From Tetracentron sinense (Eukaryota > Streptophyta > Magnoliopsida > Trochodendrales > Trochodendraceae): 64,000 bases of DNA. Positions 55,046 through 64,000 of this stretch are shown piece after piece (position 1 is the stretch's first letter; each line of letters opens with the position of its first letter). A model generated the notes under the pieces. It worked only from the letters and a program-made list of their open reading frames with translations. It did no database searches and was not told where the DNA came from. The position numbers and the translations under genes were made by a program. The stretch covers positions 1 to 64,000 of the forward strand of contig JABCRI010001378.1 of the NCBI GenBank assembly GCA_015143295.1. The letters run 5' to 3'.

Positions 55046-56334
55046 TCACAATGAAAAATCTCACAAGAACTTACAAGAATCTCACAAGACTCATAAGTTT
55101 ATAAGAACTCATGAGAACCATAGATAGTGTTTTACGTTAATGAGAGATAGGATGTAAAGAATGATTTTGCATGTTACTTTAAGAATGATCTATGAACTGC
55201 GTTCCTTGAAATACTTGCTTATGCTATTTTGTTGTTATTACTATTGTTAGCTAGGAGCTTGTATTCGCTGGGTATTCCATACTCAGGCGTACTTTTCATG
55301 TCGGCAGGTACACGCTTCGACATTTGTGCTTTGGGTCCTTGGGTTGAGGAGGATTATGGCGAGGAGGAACCATATGTAGAGCCTGTAGTAGAACCCCAGA
55401 TGGAGGTAAGAGACCTAAATAGTTGGCCTTTCCCTGAGAAACATTGAGAGAGAGAGAGATAGTTATATGACTTTTGTATTTTGATAGGTGGGTATCTCCA
55501 CCTTTACTGGTTATATTTTGTATCTAACTTGGAATACAGAACACGTATAAAAAAAAAAGAAAAAGTTGGTTTACGTTTCCATATTGTTTTAACTTCCGTA
55601 CTCTGTATTATGTCTCTTCTATGCTATGTTATGCCTTGTTCATTATAGGATGGGTTGCCAGGTTAAGTATAGTCACACCTAAAGTATCCCTTAAATCCTA
55701 TGGGGTATTTTGAAGTGCGACACATCCGCTTAAAACAAAGATAATTTCTATAGTCCATTGGAAGAAAACCAATATTTTCTGGTCTTCCAGCTTGGGCATT
55801 GATTAAGTCATAGGCCGCCTTTGGAGCTATGCCAACATAGTATGCTATATTTGTTTGAGCAGCCTGCGTAGCAATAGTTTTTCTATATGACATGAGCATA
55901 TAGGATTTCTTTGGCGTGCAATGATGATTATGAGTTGGCTCAAATTTTGAAAAAACGTATCAACAGTTTGATTGCAATTTAATAACCATTTCTGTCTTGC
56001 ATTCAACTCTACTAGAGTCACGATGGTATTTCACAGCCCGTTTATCTTCTTTTTAAGTACCTTCTCTCGAGTAACAAAACTTTCTACTCTTCACAACACC
56101 AAACTTATTTTTGTTAATCAAATCCTTCTAAATGCTAAAACTAAAATATCTTGCATATTCATTATAAAAATCATATGCACTATCAGGGGTATCAAACTCC
56201 ATTCCAACTTTGGGTTTCGGTATATCAATGCTCCTTAGTTGATCTTCATTCGAGTAAACACTAACACCCTCCATCTCTTCTTCCCCAACTAAATTTGACT
56301 TTTCCACAATCTCTTCTATATCAAAAGATAACAT

Positions 56335-57464
56335 GCTCGAACTTCATCAATACCATAAATATTTCTTTATTCGGAATCCCTTTTCATAATGTTCACTGTC
56401 AGTCACAATTATGCATAAAGAAAATGATTAAATCATATACAAAAGTATATGTATCTATAACTAGAAAATAACTAAAAGATGATTAAATGATACACAAAAC
56501 CCATGTTGTTGGGCTTGTTCTACAACATTCTTAGTAGCAGGTGTTCTGATGCAAGAATTAATAAGTATACATGTATTTGTAACTGGAAAAGAATTCTCTG
56601 ACCAGGACAATTAAAGGGACATTTAGAATGCCCAAAAGGTCAATATCCGGTGGTATAGAGTAAAAGAAGATGCATAAAATTGCTAAATAACCTCTGGTGT
56701 CGGCTACGTTCCCTTCTTGAAACCCCTTTGTCGAAACCCTCTAAGGGTTTTTGGGTTTTTCCCTTGGAAGAACAACAATCCTTTCTCAAAACCCTCTGAG
56801 TATCTTGGGTTTCTTTTCTCTTTCCGAGGGAAGAGAAAGAACACCTAATAGAGAGCGTGTGTATTGAGAAACCCTCTAAGGGGGGTTGGGTTTTTCCCTT
56901 GGAAGACACACCAATCCTTTGCCCTCTGAGTATCTTGGGTTTCTTCTCTTTGGGAGGGAAGAGAAAGAACATTTGTATATGAACCGTGTGTCTTGGGAAT
57001 CCCGCAAACTGAGCGTTACCCTCTGTTAACGTCTTTGCATTCTAACAGTGGCAATTCAAATTCTCGCTCAAATTTTGTCCACGCGTCGAGTAAGAGTGTT
57101 AACCGGTAGAAGATTCGACTCCCTAGAAAATTGGTAAACAGAGACCGTCTCTTGTTAACAGCTAAACTAAAAGGTAAACTCGTCACCACTCTCTATCTCT
57201 CTTTGTGCAAAACTATATTTAATTTTCAGTCACCTCCGCCTCCCGTTTAAGCCTCAGTAACAATATGAAATGGCATGAAGGCCTCACCAGACATTTCAAA
57301 CCTCATTAATGGAGATATTAGCCATGAAATGGGAGTGTTTCCATTAAAGTGTAACATTCAAGGAACGAAGTCCTTGGACGAGTGTCTTTGCTTATCTCAG
57401 ATCAGGGACATGACCAAGATCTAATCTTGACATACACTTACCTAGTCCATATAGTGCATTGTAA
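56335..57464. other. Between FRS pseudogene and OVATE remnant
   Basis: Presumed 5' flank of FRS. An internal duplication occurs at about 56,735-56,990: GAAACCCTCT.AGGG, GGGTTTTTCCCTTGGAAGA and CCTCTGAGTATCTTGGGTTTC each appear twice or more. No gene recognised. Confidence 0.5.
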
Positions 57465-57467
57465 GAG

Positions 57468-57962
57468 TTGTCTTTATATGGAACAGATACAAAGGGAAGA
57501 ACATATCCTCCTGCATCACTCATTTCTCCTTTGAATGAGTTTCAGGAAATCAAAACAAAGGAGAGGAAGAAAAAATATAAGAAGAATAAGAACACCCACA
57601 AGAAAGAGAGTAATCTATTCAGCTCATCACAAACAGAAACTAATGGTGGGTGGTTTAGCAGTGAAGACAATATAGATGACGAAACCGAGACATTTTTCAC
57701 TTTGAGGAGCTTCTCTTATGATTCTTCTGCTGGCCGGAATAATAGAAGTTCTTGCTGGAAAATATCTGGAACTCGCCGGAGAAGAGCTGTGAGAAGGAAT
57801 TCTGAAATGGGTCCTTGCTCATATGCCATAAAAGGGAAAGTTCAAGAGAGCTTTGCATTAATTAAGCGTTTAAGAGATCCTTATAGTGATTTAAGAACTT
57901 CAATGGTGGGGATGATCATTGAGAAGCAAATACTTGCAGCTAAAGATCTGTGGTGGAGATGA
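57468..57962 (+). pseudogene. OVATE family protein remnant
   Basis: OVATE family proteins are plant-specific transcriptional repressors. This frame shows GGWFSSED..DDETETFFTL, RSFSYDSS, basic Lys-rich stretches, then the OVATE domain start GKVQESFALIKRLRDPYSDL, RTSMVGMIIEKQILAAKDL. The domain breaks off at AKDLWWR-stop, so roughly its last 20 residues (the ELL..FL.LN helix) are missing. No ATG opens the frame; it begins at a TTG after an upstream in-frame TAA, and the usual N-terminal region is absent. Probably a pseudogene, unless spliced exons escaped me. Confidence 0.8.
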
Positions 57963-59189
57963 TCAATGTGCTAAAACACGAATGATTTAATGACCTTTAT
58001 TTTTATTTTTATTTTTTTGTTGGAGAGAGAGAGGGGAGAGGTGACGAGTACGCCCTTTAGTTTAGACGATAAATCTCTGTTTACCTATTTTCTAGGCATT
58101 AAATGATAATGAAGAGGTCACAACTTTTAATTGAGTGTGTGGCCCCTAATACCAATTTTGGTATTAGGGACCGACTAGAGGATTTGCATTCCCAGTAGTA
58201 GCTCGCAAGGAAACCGCCAACTTCGCCGTATCACTCCCACATCATCTACATACCCCCTTAGCATGAAGCCCAACACATTTTGACACCGTACCCAATGGTT
58301 TGAAATAAAAAAAGACGCCACCGTCTTTTAAAAACACCTTTGAATTTTTTGAAACTAACGGCATCCTCCCGAGCACCAACTAGAGAGGATCCTGTGTCTT
58401 GTTTAAATAACAAACAGGCTTGAGCACACCACTACTTAGCTTGTCTCGATAACACCCCTAACTTTGGCACATTTTGGTTAGCTAGAAAATAAAAAGAAAA
58501 TGAGCGATGCTATGTCCACTTTCCTGTTGTCTATTCTCCGATTGTCTTTCCTAATTTTAAAGGAAAAGACAAAATAAAAGTGATGAGACCTACAAAAAGT
58601 GTCATACTATTTTGTCTTTTTGTATAAAAATTAGGAGAGAGTGAACAACCAGAAAGAAAGTGGATGTAGCATTGCTCAAAGAAAATTTATTTTAAAAAAT
58701 TGCAAGCCCCACTTCCTCCTATTGCACTCTCTTCATTTTGGGAAAAGCAAATAGGAATTTTGTGGATTAACCCATGCCCGATTCAAATTCCTTGTCTTCT
58801 TGCATGCTCCTAAAAAGAGAGATGCAATGAAGGAGAATGTAGTTAGCACTCCCCAAAACATAATAAAGAAAAAAAGAAAGTTAGCACAAGCACAAAGTTC
58901 CAAGCTCTCACAAATAGAGCAACACATAAGGCTGTAAACGAATCAAATTTGGATCGGATCTACTTAGCTAGATCCGAATCCTAAGAATCCGATAGAACCG
59001 ATCAGAGGTTGATAGTGACAAGGCGAGAGAAATTTGACAGTGACAAGGTGAGACTTTGAGAAACAAGTGTGTCAGCAGGAAAAGTCTTTTCAACTTTATT
59101 TTTTTTACAATTCATTTACTTATTTACTTTTTTACCCTCATATAAGTAAATATTTAAAAAATAGTGAAAGTGGGTTTGTAGTAAAAGGA
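57963..59189. other. No gene recognised
   Basis: Includes a GA-rich tract (about 58,024-58,040), a perfect dyad AATACCAATTTTGGTATT (58,150-58,167), and a CGGATC/GATCCG-rich stretch (58,930-59,005) like the subterminal parts of the element at 41,270-42,405. No coding family. Confidence 0.4.
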
Positions 59190-59430
59190 GATCTACTTTT
59201 TTCTTTTATTAATATTTTAAAAATAAATAAAGAAACTTTATCCTGTATATATATTATTTTAATACAATTTTTAAAAAGTGAAATTTATTTTATATTTTAT
59301 TAATTAATTGGGTTTAATTAAATTATTTCTATATATATATATATCAATGCTCCGGAGGCGTTTTCGATCTAAACCTAATGAAGTTTGACGCTCATGTGTT
59401 CTCGTTCTCGCTCCCGCTCTGGTTACTTAG
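59190..59430 (+). repeat. Dispersed repeat, copy 2 (TATA plus CTCCGGAGG)
   Basis: Partner of 42,960-43,175, same order of blocks including TATATATATATAT and GCTCCGGAGGCG. The following 59,431-60,146 is AT-rich with no feature recognised and includes the 3' flank of the GT47 gene. Confidence 0.6.
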
Positions 59431-60146
59431 GTCTGAGACATTACTCTCATAAAATGAAAATTTTGAAAATTCAGAGTATTATTTTATTTTTCTTTCTTGC
59501 ATTTTCTTTCATAACAATAAATAAAACAGCCTGAATTGTTACTTTTTCCCTTAATGTATTACCCTAGAATTGTTGTCATTCATAATTAAGAAGCCCTTCC
59601 AATTATCTAAAAGGAAATTGATCTAAGGGTCTTATTTTATTTCTTGAATTCTTAAGAGGCACTTCAAATATAAAATGGTAATTGATTAAAGATTCTTCTT
59701 TTATTTCTCGAATTTTTATATGGAATTTTTGGGGACTACTAGTCATAATCTCCTTAATATATATTGTGGCCCTTAATATATATTATGTAGTATGCTTAAT
59801 TTCTAGAACATTTGGATAAAAAGAAATGAGGATGTCAAATGAAGAAATAGTCTATTTTTGTGCGACTAACTTCTAATACGTGCAGTTTTCACTCCAATCG
59901 TATAACTCAAATATTTCCTAACTCTCAGCTGCTAAAGTGACGTGTGTTGTTATAACCGGTCAAGTATTTTCTCATTTTTTCAAATTTTTAACTTTAATCG
60001 GCTGCAAAAGCAACTTGAAAATGCAACAACACGTGTCACTTTATCGGTGAGAGTATGGAACTTTCTAACTAGGTCTAGCATCCCTTGCCTTCCATGTATA
60101 AGATAATATATATAACCCAGAATTGTATACAAGGGTAATCAAGCAG

Positions 60147-61399
60147 TTACAATGGCATTCTGAGGTTAAGCCTTCGTAGCCACACTGAGTGAAGTACCAT
60201 GTGAAGCACATCGAATCGCTGAGCGGGCCGATTAAGAACAAAATGTTTCTGCACTCTCATCACATTCTTCTGCATTTTTAGATACTTATCTATCGATATC
60301 CCTTGCAAGATCGTCTTAATTTCCGGTATTCTCTCAACAGGAATTTGAACCGAGAACTGGCTCCAATCAAGTACATCGCTAAATGGAAGCACGTAATTAT
60401 CGGAAATTATCACAGGAACACAACCGGAATATATGGCCTCAACCACTCTAGGACTTGCAACTTCATACCCACTTGGGCACAAGCAAAACTTGCTTTGATC
60501 CATTGCTTTAGTGTAATCAAGAGGTGTAGGGAGGTACTCGTGAACTTGAACTTCGTTATCCTTGTCTTTCCAATGCTTGAGCAGTATCTTCCTTATGTTG
60601 CCATGCGCCCTACCAGCAAAGAAAGCGAGGATCGAACGCTTATTAGGGGCTGGACTAACGTGCGGTTGGCCTAGTTCTCCGCGGTGGATGTGTATCTCTG
60701 GCAATGAGACATCTCTTCTCGGTCGGAAACTTTCAGAGGCGTTGGCATTGCAAAGAGCTCTAATGAAGTTCTTGAAAAGCTCTGGGTTGGCATTTGAAAC
60801 ATCTGGTGCCTGAAGAGTAGAGTTCACAATCTTAAGAGTATTACATTTCCCTAGACTTGAGCTATCCATGGCATAGTAAAAGAAGAAGAACGGTAATACT
60901 ATGTCTATTTTCCTTCTCATCCGCTTTTTAAAAAAAAAAAAAAAACATGAGGATAAAAAATTAAGACATTTTTTTTTACAGAGCCTATTACTATGTGGAT
61001 AAGAGAAGAAATGGATCTGTACGGAGAAGAAGTGGAGGAAATACCCAATCATGACAAGAAACCATGAAATGATCAGCTCCAGTGCTTCTGTTCCAGTAGG
61101 GGTACTTATTTGATATGATGTTGACGTAGTCTTTAACGATAGTTTGAAGGGGATTCCGAGAGTAGGTGGTGATGGGCATGTAGATAAAATGAATAACATT
61201 AACCACACTAAAGGGGAGGAAGAATGCGTGAGCCTCGTTGGGGTGTCGCGCCTTGAATCGACTTTCCCCAGAATCCATCTCGGCAATGAACTGCCCCTCT
61301 ATGGAGTAGATGTTGTTCAATGGCCCGTCGTGGACGAGGGGTGGCTCTCCTTCCCTATATGTCCACACCTTGAATATCTTCTCCATCTCAATGTAGCTC
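60147..61399 (-). CDS. GT47 exostosin-family glycosyltransferase, 3' two exons
   Basis: Plant exostosin-like (GT47) proteins are Golgi type II membrane glycosyltransferases acting on wall polysaccharides or glycans. Exons 61399-61045 and 60809-60147 (GT-AG intron of 235 bp) join in phase to give about 338 residues: [42 protein letters not shown], then [79 protein letters not shown]. It ends in TAA. It most resembles the Arabidopsis At5g03795/At3g07620-like clade. The catalytic region is uninterrupted, but the membrane-anchor exon upstream is not in the 2.6 kb to the window edge. Confidence 0.92.
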
Positions 61400-61449
61400 C
61401 TGATTATATTAGAAACAAATAAGTATGTGTTAATTAGACTTATTAACAT

Positions 61450-61651
61450 TTTTTTTTTTGGAACTCGGGGTGTCCCGACCCTTTGGGTAGGATTGAACCC
61501 CGAGAGTGCGACGTGAGCCTGCAATCTGCCACACCAGGTAAGTCTGGATAAACCCATGCGAGGCTGACCCCAAAGGGGGAGTGAGAAATAGAATCCAGGA
61601 CCCTCCCACTTGGGGAAAGGCCAGGAACCACTGGTCCACCCCTTTGGAGTT
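61450..61651 (-). mobile_element. SINE with 17-bp TSD in the GT47 intron
   Basis: About 200 bp. It is flanked by ATTAGACTTATTAACAT (61433-61449) and ATTAGGCTTATTAGCAT (61652-61668), 15 of 17 identical. The poly-A tail is on the minus strand (T run at 61,449-61,459). A-box-like GGACCAGTGGTTCCTGG and B-box-like GGTTCAATCC are visible. It lies directly upstream of the 61399 acceptor. Confidence 0.82.
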
Positions 61652-61668
61652 ATTAGGCTTATTAGCAT

Positions 61669-62286
61669 AAATGGATTAAATTATTGATTCCATGTAGAAC
61701 TGATAAGAAAGAAAATCCCCATTCGATTCTATTGCAATTTCACAGTTGGAAAATGTACCAGTTTGTTGAAAGGGTAACGATAGTTGATGAATTTCGAAGT
61801 AAAACTGTAAAATAATGTTGGTTCATGACCCCTGTGACTTGATTGGTTAAATTGGTTGACTCGGGACCCAAACCTCTCAACGGGCTATTTCAAAACTATA
61901 TATTTATGGGTCAAACCTTTAACCCGCGATGAACCACTTGACCTAACATGACCCGTGTGACCCAGACGGCTTACTTTAATCAGTCTCAATAGCCAAATTA
62001 AACTTTTTAAATTTAGATGCCTCGTATATAAAGCCCAAACCTGGCGCATGGGTTTTTAAAGAGATCCCAAAATTAAAAATATCAAATTAAAATAACTATG
62101 ACATCATTATTGGGTCTAATTGACGTCGGTGGACGGGTTTGGACTGACCCACACAGTCAGCCCTTGACTAGGTCAGTCTCTTGTTCATTACTTTTTAAAA
62201 CATTTTTTTTTATGAATCAGTCTATGGGTAATCCCAAATACATTCCAAAATCTACTCTCTAATCCTAACTGTTTATAACCAACCAC
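61669..62286. other. GT47 intron or upstream region
   Basis: No coding sequence recognised. A stretch rich in TGACCC/GGGTCA (61,840-62,180) may be a decayed repeat. Confidence 0.35.
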
Positions 62287-62289
62287 TAA

Positions 62290-62736
62290 GAGCATTCCTA
62301 ACGGCCTCACCAAAATAACTTTTTGATTATTTTGGTGAGCCAAAAGACTAAAAAGGTGCTAAAATGACTCCCAGCAGCCTCAACAGAATGAAGAAATCCC
62401 TTTGGTGAGTCTACAGTACTCACCAAACTTGGTGAGTACTGTAGACTCACCAAAGTTAAATCTTCTCACCCTTGGGCCCACACAAATAATAAAATAAGGT
62501 TTCTCTGTCTCCCTTTCTTTTTTGTGGTCCCACACAAACAATAAAATAATATTTTTCTCTTTCTTCATTTTTCGTTTTCCCACACAAATGATAAAATATT
62601 GCTTCTCTTTCCTTTTGTTTTGGTTAAAATGGTGAGGCTGTTGGGAGTGTTTTAAAAAAGTGGCTCACCAAAACCACTTTTTGTGGGTTTTGGCTATTTT
62701 GGTGAGTGAAATTTGGTGAAGCTGCTAGGAATGCTC
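62290..62736. mobile_element. Tourist-like MITE, copy 1
   Basis: Ends GAGCATTCCTAACGGCCTCA and inverse GAGCATTCCTAGCAGCTTCA, with TAA on both sides (62287-62289, 62737-62739). A TAA duplication is typical of PIF/Harbinger-derived MITEs. The interior repeats CACACAAAT.ATAAAATA and GGTGAGTACTGTAGACTCAC. Confidence 0.85.
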
Positions 62737-62739
62737 TAA

Positions 62740-63194
62740 GAGCATTCCTAGCAGCCTCACCAAAATAACCAACGGTGAGCCAAATAACTAAAAAGTGTTA
62801 AAAACTCTCTTCAGCAGCCTCACCAAAACTCAGCAAAATAAAGATTTGGGTTTGGTGAGTGTACAGTACTCATCAAGTTTGGTGAGTTACTGTATACTCA
62901 CCAAAGCTAAAATTTCTATTTCCCTCATTTTTGTAGGCCGACACAAATAATAAAGTAAAGGTTTCTCTCTCCCTTCCTTTATTGTGGTCCCACACAAACA
63001 ATAAAATAATGTTTCTCTCTTCTTTTCTTTTTCGTTTTCTCACATAAATAATAAAATATTGTTTCTCTCCTGTTTCTGTTAAAATTAATGATAAGGCTCC
63101 TAGGAATGTTTTAAAAAAGTGGCTCACCTAAATAACTTTTTGTGAGTTTTGGCTATTTTGGTGAGTAAAATTTTGTGAGGCTGCTAGGAATGCT
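62740..63194. mobile_element. Tourist-like MITE, copy 2
   Basis: Starts one TAA after copy 1 in the same orientation, GAGCATTCCTAGCAGCCTCA, and ends CTGCTAGGAATGCT. The right terminal TAA is not preserved (GAT follows). About 80% similar to copy 1 by eye. Confidence 0.85.
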
Positions 63195-63530
63195 GATAGG
63201 GTCAGGATTTGAGTTGACCTATTTTGTCATTACTAATGTCACATTAGCTCTAATTCTAACCGTTTAATAACTGAGATAAATGATTAGGATTTGGGAGTAT
63301 ATTTGGAGTACACCTTGGGAGTATCCCTAGACTAATTCTTTTTTTAGAGTACTAACCAAGAGAGAAAAAAGGGTCTTTTGTGAAGTTATGACTTATGACA
63401 GGTCTAGTATGAGCAGAATGTCTTGCTTGACCACATCTGGACCCTCAATCATTCAGCATATCCATCAATCAAGACCATCAAAATTTTAACCGGAATGGTG
63501 TGATTTTGTGTCAAAAATTAAACTGATGGA
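63195..63530. other. No feature recognised
   Basis: Non-coding sequence between the MITE pair and a SINE-like copy. Confidence 0.3.
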
Positions 63531-63534
63531 CGTT

Positions 63535-63715
63535 TCCTAGTCATATTGGTTAGCGTCCCGGGTTTGCTCGTGTTCAACTCCCATTCCTTGACATACCCTG
63601 GTATCTGAAAGAAAAATTCTATATATGTGGGTCGGTCCGGATATATCTAAAGGAACTAATCCTTGACTCGAAGGCTTTGGGACACCCTCCGTTACCAAAA
63701 GAATATTAAAAAAAT
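63535..63715 (+). mobile_element. SINE-like copy
   Basis: A-box-like TTGGTTAGCGTCCCGG, B-box-like GTGTTCAACTCCC, and a 3' end GGGACACCCTCCGTTACCAAAAG shared with the copy at 15,790-15,960. The rest of the window to 64,000 holds no feature I recognise. Confidence 0.6.
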
Positions 63716-64000
63716 ACACATATGCTCAAGAACATCTAAGCAGTGAGAAAAAAAAACATTGGATTATGAATAAACAAAAGGAAAAAAGATTAAAAATTAG
63801 ATGGAATAGCTCCAAGAAGAAAATTAGAAATAAGAAGTCACCATAAGAGTAGAAACATGCTGATAAGGCTTTTGAGAACAAAATATATTCCTTGACTTAA
63901 CTGATGAAAGGCATATGGATTTCTGTAAATGGATCCTCTAGGGATGAAGGTCTCCTCCTTGTTTGATGTGTAATTACGTGATCGAACTGCTTTTCGAATC

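Larger units (their letters stand above)
50657..55722. mobile_element. 5,066-bp TG...CA insertion, probable giant solo LTR
   Basis: Splits the FRS reading frame between KRM and QSMERG. A perfect 5-bp duplication (CATCC on plus; 50652-50656 and 55723-55727) flanks it, with ends TGTAGCACCT and GTGCGACA. No gag or pol, no second LTR and no long open frame are visible. A 5-bp TSD with TG/CA ends and this size fit a solo LTR of an Ogre/TAT-type gypsy element, and GAGTACGTAGGCAACC is reminiscent of that group. A non-autonomous element is the alternative. Orientation unknown. Confidence 0.8.
48584..56334 (-). pseudogene. FAR1-related sequence (FRS) gene, disrupted
   Basis: A MULE-transposase-derived transcription-factor gene of the FHY3/FAR1 family, now a pseudogene. 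Order on the minus strand: an acidic N-terminus and FAR1 domain (56,334-55,728: PKVGMEFDTPDSAYDFYNEY, FGVVKSRKFCYSREG, KFEPTHNH), a 5,066-bp insertion, then the MULE domain (50,651-50,070: DYQVFGDVVCFDTTYKTNNY, KTYHRICVWHMHQNA). A SWIM finger follows (about 49,560-49,610: CSCNKFVFTGILCVYAL). C-terminal exons are 49,225-48,993, 48,885-about 48,712 and 48,670-48,584 with a TAA. At least nine in-frame stops occur, and the SWIM His is Tyr. Confidence 0.92.

Noticed and set aside
50657-55722. A complete LTR retrotransposon
   Set aside because: No gag or pol, and the two ends do not repeat each other as paired LTRs would.
60810-61044. The GT47 frame reading straight through this stretch as one 379-codon ORF
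   Set aside because: The bridging residues are Phe/Lys-rich and unlike the family, and a clean GT-AG intron joins HDW to APDV as in homologues.

Overview
The window is nuclear DNA from a flowering plant, most likely a dicot or early-diverging angiosperm. The evidence is GT-AG introns in AT-rich non-coding DNA, plant gene families (plant-type FPG, GT47 exostosin, FAR1-related, OVATE), tRNA-primed Ty1/copia elements, plant L1 LINEs, and many hAT-like and Tourist-like MITEs. I cannot name the species. Gene density is very low and most of the sequence is layered transposable-element (TE) DNA.

Layout. Positions 1-6.4 kb hold no recognisable gene, only weak repeats. Positions 6,467-40,216 (minus strand) are one gene, a formamidopyrimidine-DNA glycosylase (FPG1/MMH type), whose 11 small coding exons (about 1.16 kb per transcript) are spread over 33.75 kb. 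Introns 2, 3, 5 and 6 and the intron before exon 9 are filled with TEs: a 6.9-kb LINE with its target-site duplication (TSD), a truncated LINE, copia remnants, a decayed hAT transposase, MITEs, a 117-bp tandem repeat and a SINE. Two alternative exons (8a, 8b) with the same phase sit 60 bp apart and look mutually exclusive.

Positions 40.2-48.5 kb hold repeats, including a 1.1-kb hAT-like element, a palindromic 23-bp array at 45.6 kb, and short gene fragments (GRF-type finger, folate-biopterin transporter). Positions 48.6-56.3 kb (minus) are a FAR1-related (FRS) pseudogene, full of stop codons and split by a 5,066-bp TG...CA insertion with a 5-bp TSD. The insertion is best read as a giant solo LTR, and it contains a family of five hairpins and other internal repeats. 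Positions 57.5-58.0 kb (plus) hold a truncated OVATE gene. Positions 60.1-61.4 kb (minus) are the two 3' exons of a GT47 exostosin-type glycosyltransferase whose first exon is not in the window. Positions 61.4-64 kb hold a SINE with a 17-bp TSD, a head-to-tail pair of Tourist-like MITEs and another SINE-like repeat.

Only FPG1 (base-excision repair of oxidised bases) and possibly the GT47 gene (Golgi wall or glycan synthesis) look functional. They are unrelated in role. I found no tRNA, rRNA or CRISPR. The most novel-looking structures are the hairpin family in the putative LTR, the 23-bp palindromic array, and the exon 8a/8b arrangement in FPG1.
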